Below, one piece after another: positions 55,801-64,000 of a stretch of 64,000 nt of DNA (position 1 is the stretch's first letter; every line of letters begins with the position of its first letter). The notes under the pieces were generated by a model. It saw only the letters and a program-made list of their open reading frames with translations. It did no database searches and was not told the DNA's origin. The DNA comes from Ochotona curzoniae (taxonomy: Eukaryota > Chordata > Mammalia > Lagomorpha > Ochotonidae). The stretch is taken from positions 23,660,001-23,724,000 of the forward strand of contig NW_024466599.1 in assembly GCF_017591425.1 (NCBI RefSeq), given 5' to 3'. Both the position numbers and the translations under genes were made by a program.

Positions 55801-58800
55801 TTATGCTTTCTATGCTCCCAATATCAATCATGTGAGAAAGGAGAAGCTAAGAAAGTTATTTTGTAATAATTTAGTGCCTAAGTATAATGGTTATAAATAC
55901 ATTTTAAACATAAGCTTCCAGCTTGAATTATGTCATTTTTCAGAAACTGCTGTATAACTATAAAGAAAAAACATTACAAAAATTCTCTGAAATCTGTATT
56001 TCATAAAGAAAAATATAAATCAATGTGTAATGTAAATGTGTTTCAAAATACAACAAAAATTCTGAGTTAGCACTGGCTGTTGCATCTGAAAGCTATAGAA
56101 AGCAAAACAATCTGTGTGTCTACTTAGTGCTTTTCAGGTTGAAGAGACAAATCACAGTACATGAAAACATGGAATGAAAGAACTTTTTACAAAGATGCAT
56201 TTCCCAAAATGATTAAAAAGTGCAGGAATGATCCAAGTATGATTCCAGAATATTTAAAAATGAAATAAAAATCCAAAAACCATGAAGAAATATTAAGACA
56301 ATTAATTAACATTAACTGTATCTAATGCATAAGCTTTTCAAAGTAATTAATGCCTAAAAGAAAACCTTTATTATATATATATTTCCATACTCTCTTCCCA
56401 GTCTATTTTAAAATGTGCTTTTTGTTAAGAATGCAGAAGTTCAATGATTACAAACTGAATGCCCCTCCAGCAAAACCACAGCTTACAGCAAGTGGAGCAC
56501 AAAAGCCTAAGAACTACCAAGGTTGAAAGGGTGAAAGCATCAATGATAAACTCAACAATGCCACCAGAACAGCTGTCCAGGACTAGTTCCTGCATTGGAA
56601 ATTTAAGCCAGTTTTCTTTGAAATAAGCAATATTTTGAATTAAATATGTAATGAAGAAACAACAAAAACAAAGACCGAAGAGTAACTGGCTTGTTAGTTA
56701 TGGAAACATCAATACAAATTAATAGCTACATCCCAGTAGCCATGAACTTACTGAGCAAAAGGAGGCAGTTCTTCTGCACGAGAAGGCGCTTGGTCACATC
56801 CCCAGATGTCAGTGAAAGATACGGGCAGTTCATCTCCCCTAGCAGCCCACTCACCTCAAGCTGGAATTCTTCAGCTTCACTTGGACCTTATAAAAGTTAA
56901 AATAATGTTATGAATGAGATTGATTGTTTTTTTCCATTATCATAATAATTATTATCTGTAAGATGAAATTTTAAAAAAGCTTTTTCTGTTACTGCATATT
57001 TTCTTTCCTTCTTTTTTTTTCCTTTAAAGGGTTTATTTATTTATTTGAAAGGCTCAGGATTAGACATTTACAGCTAGAGAGATAGGGAAACTGAAGATTG
57101 AGATCACCCACCGACTCACTGCCCAAATGGCTGCAACTGCCAGAGCAGTGCCAACTGAAGGCAAGAGCCAGGAATTCGCTCCTGGTCCCCTCTGTGGGTG
57201 GCAAGGGTCCAATAACCTGGAATATCTTCCATTGTCTTCCCTGGTGCATTAACAGGAAGCTGGAATGGTGGTAGTCCAGCTGTGACTTAAACTGGCACTC
57301 TGAAATGGGATGCTAGTATCTCATTGGTGACTTAACCTACAGCACCACAACATGCACCACACATTCTGTTTCTTAAGCAGTGTTCATTAGGGCACTAATT
57401 CCTTTGAGAATCTTTAACGGTCTCCTAATTTCTACACCATCTAACTTTTTTTCTGTTCTTACACATCCTCACGGCTGTTCCTGTTGATCATGCCCAACAC
57501 ATCCAGTTGTAGTTACCTAACTACTATTGCCAGAATTATTATTTGTACCAGGCCAGTCTCTTTATTGTCCAGAACAGCAAATCTCATTTCCACTTTCATG
57601 CCTTCACTGAAGTTACTCTCTAGGACTGATATGCCTTTCACCCTCTTCACCAGAAAATCCTACCCATATAACAAAGCCGGTCTTGCCCCTCAAAGAAACC
57701 TCTAAGTTGAAAGCATTAAGTTGAAATGCTAAATTATAGTACTCAAGTGATCCCAGGACCCAATAGATTAAATTCAAAGTAAAGATGACTTACAGGTCTA
57801 TATTTCCATAACATGCAATATAGAAATCACTGGGTGAACTGTGAAAAACACAAGTGCTTTTTTCCCTAATTTGTTCACTATTCAATATCATAAATGGACA
57901 GAAATGAATTCTCAGACATCTGACCCAAATTCTTTTAATCTGTGAAATAAAGACCTATAAACAACCCTAACAGGGTTGGCATTGTGCAGCAATGGGTTAA
58001 GCTACTGCGATGTCTGTGATGCCAGCACTCTGTATTAAGTGCTGCCTTAAGTCCCAGTTGCTCCACTTTGGATTCAGTTGCCCTCCTAATGCACCAGGGA
58101 ACACAGCAGAGGATCCAAGTACTTGGGCCTCTGCCACCCACATGGGAGACCCAGATGGAGTTCCTAGTTCCCGGCCATTTGAGTAAGCCAGAGGATGAAT
58201 GATCTCTTTCTGTCAGTCTACTTTTCAAATAAATAAATATTAAAAGCAAATGCTAAAGACTATTATCAATTGTTTTTCAAGCTGCTCTGTGAACTTGGGA
58301 GTAAAACAGCTCCTTAAAAGAAGCAGGTTGAAAAGATGAGAAAGACAGCTATGTGTAAAGGTATTTTCTCTACTTTGACTAAAATGCCCACTTTTTTTTT
58401 ACTTGCTTTGTATATTTGCTTCCATATAACATTTTATCTGAACAAAGTGGTTTCAGATTAAAAATGTTTATCACTTAGAATAGGCATTTTCAAAGGTTCC
58501 TAGGCAGTATAGCAATAAAGGGTTTCAGTAATGGCTCCTGAACATAACCCCTGCAGATGAATCCAGTTGTAGCTCTACATTTTCCTGGCTGTGTGACTTT
58601 AGGCAACGTATTTAACTTCTGTGGGCTTTCTTTTTATTATGTAAGGGTAATAAAATCTGCTTTGGTCTGGTACTGTGGTGAAATGGGCAAAGGTACCATC
58701 TACATCAACAGCATCCCACATGGGCACCAGTTTGAGTTCCGGTTGCTCCATTTCCCACCCAGCTCCCTACGAATATGCAGCAGTGGATGGCTCAAGTCTC

Positions 58801-61800
58801 TGGGCCTCTGCATCCACGTGGCATACCCAGAGGAAGCTCCTGTCTTTGAACTGAATCAACCGTGGCCATTGCTGCCACCTGGGGCATGAACTAGTGTATA
58901 AATGATCTCGCTCTCTGTCTCTCTTTGTAACTCTGCCTTTCAAACAAAATACACAAACAAAAACCAGAAAACCAAAAAACCAAGCAACCATTCCACACAG
59001 GATAGCCAGAGCTTTGTGAACATTAAGAGATATTGAGATAAACTTCTACTACCATCATTCACCTTAATAATCAGAACTGGGTGCAATTAACATGGACACA
59101 TTGAATATACCAACATGTAAGACAGTGAGCTCTTCAAAACTGTGATTATGTGGGAGAAGGGATTACATGTACAGTTCTTTTTAAGGATGGGTTGACAGGA
59201 GGGACAAAAAATGTCCAACTGTTTATGGGTTTTACCTATGGTAGGGGGAAGTAGGTGGTGGAGTGTCAAGTTCCAAGCTTTCATTTATCTTGCGGCGTTG
59301 ACAAATTATTGCTAAAGCGATAATAAAACTGGCACATATAGAACAGCCCCATAAATCTGACCATGTGGATCTGGTTTACCATAGCAGTATGTCATCATAC
59401 CAGAGCGATATATGGCAATATACTTCTATGGTAAAAAGCTTCCCAACACTGCTTTCTCTTTCTTCTGGAGGACAACAGAATCACAATGTGTTTAACTTAC
59501 ATGCTATGGTTTACCGTGATCTGTTCTAACAGGGAAAATATCCTGATTCCTACTTCTAGTTACCAAACACCTCATAATTCTCATTTCACAAAATACAGAA
59601 ATTTCATATATTCCATATGCAGAGCCTCCATTTTTCTCTATTTCTTTTCAGCTTACACAAATCTTTAATAATCACATGACTACATTCTGCTTTTCAAACT
59701 TCTGGATCATTTTATCTCCAAAAGAATACATGAGAAAAAAGTATCTTGACTCCAGGATAAAATCTTTACATTTACGAAAAAACTGGAAATTTCAACTTCA
59801 GTCCTGATAACTGACAACATCACGATCTTATTTTCAAGCTTTGTAACACATCACGTGAACGTTTACTTACTATTGGTTGCTTGCACATTTTCCTCTAGTT
59901 TACAGAGCACTCGTAATTCAGACACCAGCCAAGCACAGAGTTTGGTAAACTCAGGGGAACTGGCTCCAGCAGAGACCGCCTGGGACAGAGCGCCATCATC
60001 CAACAACGGGCCCTTGTAACTGGTGGGGAAGAAGTGACACTTCAGGAGAATATATAGTCATATCTAGTAAAATACAGGTAACATACATGTATGTATTCTT
60101 TAGGTAGTTAGGAAATACTTCTGACAGGTTTTCATAACTGCACTGAACCATTAAAAAAATAAACTAAGTGGTTACTGTATTTCAGGCCTTCCAAATACAG
60201 GTGAATACTGAAGAAAATCACACACAGTGCTGAACTATGTCAGCTTCTGTACATTTCCTTTTTAGCACAAAGGTTTATTTTCTTACTGTTACTGAACTGA
60301 ATGTTAACATCACATTACGCAATGACAGCTAACATAACCTACAATTTCAGAAATAAAACCCGAGTTATTCTTCATATAATATTTTTGCAGAAGTATAGTG
60401 GGTTAGATTTTTAATGGCTTCCTTTAAAATAAACCTTTCCAATTAATAATTTATTTCCTTTTTCTATATTTAATTGCAGTTAAAGAGAAGCAAGACAAAT
60501 CACTGAAATGTTGAGATCAGCTGAATAATGACTGGCCAATTGAAGAACTGGTCTCCCTGAATCCTAGTTCTCTGTGATCCCAATGTACTTTCAAAACATT
60601 ACAATGGCTGTAATAATGAACTCCAATCACCTATGTATGCTAAGATTTTATCACTTAAAATTATCTTAACATTTGCAAGGATTCTTCTTTAAAGAGAGGT
60701 TAGGGACAAATGTAATGAAAAGATAAAGTTTCTTCTGGTGCATTTTATTTTTTGAAGTCACACATTTTTCAGGAACTTTTTGGACACTCTTCAGGAAGTC
60801 TGGTGAGGTGTCCACTAACAAGCGACCATCTGGCTGAACGTGACTGTGTCTCCTGTCCTACTGGAAGGAGTAAGTCTGGGATAGTCAGGAAAACGCAGAG
60901 CAAATTTCAAGAGTAAGGACAATGTAAATTCACTCTGAGCTAAATTCACTCTGAGCGAGGAGGATGATAAACAGGGCCATTTCCTTCCCAAAACACTTCT
61001 CCAGGGCAGGGATAGCAAGTCATTTAAAATAAAAGACTTTGGGAAGCCTCAGGGTTTCTCCAATAGGGTGCCACAAAATTGGAAAGCCTCGGGCAAAGTT
61101 TCGACAAGAGCTGTTTCTCATAAACGAATCTAGTGCATGTTTTCTTTGTACACCAAATTTGTACTCGAGTAGTTAACCATACAATCTGTTGATAGTACCA
61201 CATTTAGCCAAGAGGGTCTGAGTTCTCCCATTTAATCTGGGTGACCCAGTGAGATAAGAAGCCCTATTTCCAACCGCTAGACACTAATAAATTCTGGTCG
61301 TGTAACTGTCAGGGGAGAGAAAACGCAAAGCAAACATGTTGGTTCTCAGCGGGTGAAGACCAAGCGCTAAGGATGCTCAACTGAGACAGGGTGTCCGAAA
61401 GCCACTGGGGCGCTGCCAGGGGTTCCCACGAACAGGGGGTGGTGCTGGGTGAGGCGCCCAAGTGAGTGCAACGGATGCAGCGTCCAGACATGTGGCTGAG
61501 GCAAGCCTGGGTGCATGCGGAGATGACTGAGCAAAGGAGCATTTCTAAGGAGAGAAGGGAGGGGTGGAATGAGCGCAGAAACAGGGAAATTTGAAGGACA
61601 AGCAGGAATAAAGAGAAACCAACTTGAATAGCCTACAGAGAGAAGCGTGTGCGGCAGGAGGACGAGGAGCCAGCAAACGGCTCGAGCAGTGGGGGTGGCG
61701 AGAACCAGCGCCCAGACAATGACATGCATGACTGACAAACGCCGCGGGTAACTCGGGGGCAGGGAGCACAGGGCAGGCCTCGGGGCGTTGGTGCTGCAGG

Positions 61801-62029
61801 ACTCCGAGCCACGAGGACAGGAGTGGACGTGGCGCGGGGAGTCCCGGAGCCTTAGCAAGCCAGAGCCAGAGGCATGGGGTGCGGTGTGGAGAGGCAGGTG
61901 TCTCCCCGAGGCGCAGAGGTGCTCCCCGGGGACCGACAGTGCGGGGTTCGGGACGCCCGTGCCCTGGCACGCTTACCCGAGGTCTTCCAACGACTCCAAG
62001 ATGTCAGTCTCCATGAGGTCACACTCCAT
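49161..62029 (-). CDS. FAM98A: FAM98A, complete coding sequence (8 exons)
   Basis: Exons in transcript order: 62029-61977, 60019-59871, 56886-56752, 53357-53173, 52222-52142, 51570-51454, 50077-49910 and 49820-49161. They sum to 1548 nt, 515 residues plus stop. All introns are GT/AG with matching phases. The protein opens MECDLMETDILESLEDLG, has the conserved FAM98 (DUF2465) region to about residue 296, and ends in a roughly 200-residue Gly/Arg/Gln/Tyr-rich tail with many RGG and GGY units. The recalled human protein is slightly longer (about 518), with Gly-tract differences. FAM98A is a cytoplasmic/RNA-associated protein that binds DDX1 and RTRAF and is an arginine-methylation substrate of PRMT1 (established). 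It is distinct from FAM98B, the tRNA-ligase-complex paralogue. The start has a good purine context ('gtagcatgg') and no competing upstream ATG in frame nearby. Confidence 0.97.
49910..50077 (-). CDS. FAM98A: FAM98A coding exon 7
   Basis: 168 nt, 56 codons in phase 0: SQTEKLAKVYQPKRSV ... TACAINK. Donor 'gtgatt' is weak at +4 to +6. Separated from the last exon by an 89-base intron (49821-49909). Confidence 0.95.
50165..50450 (-). mobile_element. old lagomorph SINE in a FAM98A intron
   Basis: 'tttgagaggcagagaaagat', 'gcagacccggccaggagc' and 'tcatgtttcctatgtgg' follow the reverse SINE order; it lies in the sense direction of FAM98A. Confidence 0.6.
50455..51450. other. FAM98A intron, no recognised element
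   Basis: AT-rich intronic sequence. Confidence 0.4.
51454..51570 (-). CDS. FAM98A: FAM98A coding exon 6
   Basis: 117 nt, 39 codons in phase 0: EKIEAINQAIANEYEVRR ... GWSDRAK. Basic, helix-forming segment. Acceptor 'ttcttcag', donor 'gtatac'-like. Confidence 0.95.
51575..52135. other. FAM98A intron, no recognised element
   Basis: Intronic sequence without a recognised repeat. Confidence 0.4.
52142..52222 (-). CDS. FAM98A: FAM98A coding exon 5
   Basis: 81 nt, 27 codons in phase 0: LKETLAKVPPNHVGKPLL ... GPAHW. Acceptor 'ttgtgtcag', donor 'gtgagt'. Too short to stand out by ORF length; skipping would keep frame. Confidence 0.95.
52385..52515 (+). repeat. L2 LINE 3' end
   Basis: 'cagtgcctgacaacagcagg' followed by 'cactcaataaacatttgctg' and 'tagatgaatgaa' is the characteristic L2 3' end. 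Confidence 0.75.
52640..53165. other. FAM98A intron, no recognised element
   Basis: AT-rich intronic sequence. Confidence 0.4.
53173..53357 (-). CDS. FAM98A: FAM98A coding exon 4
   Basis: 185 nt: completes Thr, then YLISELEAARMLC ... FSGIEKK. The exon ends in a run of eight A bases directly before the donor 'gtaag'. Contains the conserved PPANITMFQFF stretch. Confidence 0.96.
53360..56745. other. FAM98A intron, largely unassigned
   Basis: 3.4 kb AT-rich intron. No convincing exon, RNA gene or young SINE was seen; the absence of SINEs over 3 kb contrasts with the rest of the window. Confidence 0.4.
56752..56886 (-). CDS. FAM98A: FAM98A coding exon 3
   Basis: 135 nt: completes Ser, then PSEAEEFQLEVSGLL ... 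KNCLLLL and one base of a Thr codon. Acceptor 'cttttataag', donor 'gtaagt'. One change from recalled human (LLVQK for LLIQK). Confidence 0.95.
57022..57362 (-). mobile_element. lagomorph SINE, reverse, in a FAM98A intron
   Basis: Tail 'gggtttatttatttatttg', 'ctgcccaaatggctgcaac', 'gcattaacaggaagctgg', head near 'acctacagcaccacaac'. Confidence 0.85.
57365..57960. other. FAM98A intron, no recognised element
   Basis: Intronic sequence; the 73-codon frame at 57484-57705 shows no domain. Confidence 0.4.
57968..58250 (+). mobile_element. lagomorph SINE, forward, in a FAM98A intron
   Basis: 'agggttggcattgtgcagc', 'cacccacatgggagaccc', 'acttttcaaataaataaat'. Confidence 0.85.
58535..58655 (+). repeat. 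MIR SINE fragment
   Basis: 'ggctgtgtgactttaggcaa', 'cgtatttaacttctgtggg' and 'atgtaagggtaataaaatc' are the MIR core. Confidence 0.75.
58662..58958 (+). mobile_element. lagomorph SINE, forward, in a FAM98A intron
   Basis: Directly follows the MIR: 'ttggtctggtactgtggtg', 'gcatcccacatgggcacc', 'gcatccacgtggcataccc', 'ctctgcctttcaaacaaaat'. Confidence 0.88.
58965..59865. other. FAM98A intron, no recognised element
   Basis: Intronic sequence without a recognised repeat. Confidence 0.4.
59871..60019 (-). CDS. FAM98A: FAM98A coding exon 2
   Basis: 149 nt from the third base of the split Gly codon, then YKGPLLDDGAL ... ENVQATN and the first base of a Ser codon. Acceptor 'ccccaccag', donor 'gtaagt'. 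Part of the conserved N-terminal helical region. Confidence 0.96.
60025..61740. other. FAM98A first intron
   Basis: AT-rich at first, GC-rich toward exon 1. Contains an exact 16-bp tandem duplication ('taaattcactctgagc') at 60925-60956. No exon recognised. Confidence 0.45.
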
Positions 62030-62460
62030 GCTACTGTGGTATTCAAATTTCCGAGTCGTCAGGCTCCCCTCTTCGCCGGCAACGCGTACTCTCACGCATG
62101 CGCTCTCTTCCCGGAACTTCCAAAGCGACAGCTGGCGCCTCAGTCTCCGCAGTGCGCATGCCCTCGAGCGTGCGCAAAAAGCTTGTTCCCGCCCACCTCC
62201 GGCAGCTACAGCTTTGCACATGCGTATTACTGAGGAATGAAGCCGGCTTCCCAAAAAAGGGCAGAAGGACTGGCTGCGTGGCAGCTGGTCTCGGGTAATG
62301 AACCGGCGAGGGGGCAGCGCCGGAGCGCTCAGTAGTAGATGTACGCATGCGCGAGCCTCGCCGCGCGCCCGGCCCGGGAGTAGTTGCCTCAGGACCTGAG
62401 TGGGTGTGTGGTGTGGAGCCGAGTGTCTGCGGGCAGGCGAGCGGGATGGGTGGTTTCCCG
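61750..62460 (-). promoter_or_regulatory. FAM98A: CpG-island promoter of FAM98A
   Basis: The only strongly CpG-dense block of the window, spanning exon 1. No TATA box is evident. Upstream of the ATG there are four NRF1-like palindromic sites: acgcatgcgc (62094-62103), tgcgcatgcc (62153-62162), gcacatgcgt (62216-62225) and tacgcatgcgcg (62342-62353). An ETS-like core ccggaa lies at 62111-62116. This is typical of a broadly expressed TATA-less gene. The transcription start is probably within 62050-62120 (inference). Confidence 0.8.
61977..62029 (-). CDS. FAM98A: FAM98A coding exon 1
   Basis: 53 coding bases: 17 codons (MECDLMETDILESLEDL) plus GG of a split Gly codon. Donor 'gtaagc'. It lies inside the CpG island, and the 5' UTR continues to higher coordinates. 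Confidence 0.96.
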
Positions 62461-62469
62461 CAAGCAGCC

Positions 62470-63040
62470 GGCATGTCGTAGGCTGTGGTCATGAAGAAGG
62501 GGAACACTCACCCGTGCTGCGGTCTCATGGCCCAGGACAGAGGTAGATAGCCAAGTGCACGGAAGATAACGCGCCGCTTGACTCCCTTCTGACTGGATTT
62601 CAAGGCGAGGGAGCAGTTCACTTGCCTTGAGACGAATATATTTTCCAAGTTGGTTGTTTTCCCCTGAATTATGCCTTCTCTGTCTTACCTCTTCACCTTT
62701 CCCCGTCAGTAAGCCTCCTGAGGGGAGGGAGGGCTCCAGTCCTTGGCCAGCAGCACACATTCCAATTCCCACAGTAGTGTCGCTGCATTTTGACACCATT
62801 TGCCTTGGTTGACACTTCCCGGTGGGCTATGACTTCTTGTCCGTTCTCTTATACATGCATAAGAATTAATGATAAATGAGGAAAGAGTATTTTCAAAAAA
62901 AAATTTTTTTTAGAAAATTAAACTTATGCGCTTGCATGGGTTACACTATGTGGGTTTTTAAGAAGCAAGTTTTCACATTGGTACCAGATTTTATTTTGTG
63001 ATTTTCATTTCCCTAATGGATTGATTCTCCCTAACCATAA
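62470..63040. other. upstream of FAM98A, no recognised gene
   Basis: Sequence beyond the CpG island, turning AT-rich after about 62.85 kb. Open frames on both strands (for example 62389-62799 on the - strand) come from base composition and show no domain. Confidence 0.45.
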
Positions 63041-63051
63041 TAGAATCTTTA

Positions 63052-63215
63052 AAAAAAATTTTTTTTTTTTATTTGAAAGGTGAAGTTAGAGATCTTCCAT
63101 CCCTTGGTCAACTCTCAGATGGCTACAGTTTAGGCCCTTGCTTCACCTGCTGTGGGTTATTGGATGCTTGCTCTGTGCCCCTGGCACCTGCATTGTGGTG
63201 CCCTCATAAGGCTGT
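63052..63215 (-). mobile_element. worn lagomorph SINE, reverse, partial
   Basis: 'tttatttgaaaggtgaag' and 'gatcttccatcccttggtc' mark the tail half; the rest is scrambled. Confidence 0.5.
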
Positions 63216-63219
63216 CTTA

Positions 63220-63860
63220 ATGTAACTTACATCCTGCAGACAGGAACAGTGAGACCTGCTGGCTTAATAACCTGATGAAGACCTGAGTATGAGCCACGTT
63301 TGGAGGCTGAGGGGTATCTACACTAGTGAAAAAATAGATATTAGGCAGTTGAAGTCACTCAATAGTATAGACTCACTTCTTTATAATGAAGCATGTTTTT
63401 CTCAGGATCGTTGAAGATGTCAAACAAAAAGGTAATGTAAAGTCAGTTTTGAAAGAAAAATGTTTAAGTTTTGACTGACTTTTTAATGTCAGTTGTAACG
63501 TAATATTAATGAATGAAAAAATGATGATTTCTCTAAATTTATTAGTCTTTGCTTATGCCAATCATTACCTGCATTGGAAGGTGACTGATGTTAGGTTTTT
63601 ATATATGCTATTATTTGGAATAATTTTTTGGATTTTCTGTGATTGAAAGTCTCAAATACTACTTTAAATTTTTTCCATCATTTCTGTAAGATTTAGTAGA
63701 AATCGTTTATATTGTATTTAGACACAGGGTCTCTGAAGACCTCATTTGAACTGAGTTTAACAAAGAAAAGAACACTGATTGCAGAATTAGGAAGATCTGC
63801 TTTTTGCCTCAAATCAATGTAAGAATTTTCCAACACTGCTTGGTCTTAAACAATCAGTAT
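63220..63860. other. intergenic, no recognised element
   Basis: AT-rich sequence without a recognised feature. Confidence 0.4.
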
Positions 63861-63867
63861 TAAAAAT

Positions 63868-64000
63868 ATATTTATTGATTTTTATTGGAAAGGCAGATTT
63901 ACAGAGAAAAGGAGAGACAGAAAGATCTTATCTGCTGGCTCACTCCCCAAATAGCCACAAAGGCCAGAGTTGAACTGATCCCAGAGCCAGGAGCCTCTTC
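63868..64000 (-). mobile_element. lagomorph SINE, reverse, cut by window end
   Basis: 'tattgatttttattggaaag', 'gctcactccccaaatagcc' and 'agagccaggagcctcttc' at the last base; the head lies beyond the window. Confidence 0.9.

Noticed and set aside
61367..62507. Several open frames of 119-163 codons on both strands in the CpG island
   Set aside because: High GC content lowers stop frequency. They overlap each other and FAM98A exon 1, and show Arg/Pro/Ser-rich composition without domains.
1..64000. CRISPR arrays, operons, phage genes, toxin-antitoxin or other microbial systems
   Set aside because: The split genes, SINE/MIR/L2 repeats and CpG island are mammalian; the direct repeats found are microsatellites or transposon copies.

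Overview
This is a 64 kb piece of nuclear genome from a placental mammal, and most likely a lagomorph. The genes are split into small exons with GT/AG introns. The spaces are filled with a tRNA-derived SINE that resembles the lagomorph C-repeat: a tRNA-like head, a body containing 'catcccatatgggc', a CT-rich stretch and an A-rich tail. The sharpest copies have a head reading 'taatcccggcagcc' and tails such as 'tttccaataaaaataaa'. From memory this is closer to pika (Ochotona) than to rabbit; that species call is inference. No bacterial, phage, CRISPR or operon-like feature was seen.

Two protein-coding genes face each other. Positions 1-29106 hold the 3' part of RASGRP3 on the + strand: eleven coding exons for the Ras-GEF catalytic domain, the EF-hand pair, the C1 domain and the C-terminal tail, about residues 173-689. 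The 5' exons lie outside the window. Positions 49161-62029 hold the complete coding sequence of FAM98A on the - strand: eight exons, 515 residues, with an Arg-Gly-Gly-rich C-terminus in the last exon and a CpG-island promoter around 61750-62460. The same convergent pair is neighbours on human chromosome 2p22 (established knowledge), so the window is ordinary conserved synteny. All exon joins were checked by reading frame and summed codon count.

Between the genes (about 29.1-48.0 kb) lie a decayed processed pseudogene of the ribosomal protein gene RPS3A (31.36-32.19 kb), a probable solo LTR of a class II endogenous retrovirus on the - strand (35.86-36.82 kb), several SINEs, older MIR fragments and AT-rich sequence. 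The RASGRP3 introns hold further SINEs, MIR/L2 relics, MaLR-type LTR relics and microsatellites.

RASGRP3 is a diacylglycerol-regulated activator of Ras and Rap GTPases. FAM98A is an RNA-associated, arginine-methylated partner of DDX1 and PRMT1. They share position, not a pathway. I found no previously undescribed system. The points most worth a second look are a possible intron-retained C-terminus of RASGRP3, a NAGNAG splice acceptor, a 205-codon overlapping frame in the FAM98A last exon, the solo LTR, and rearranged or nested SINEs (a head-to-head fusion, a dimer joined at a short shared sequence, and an insertion splitting a MIR).
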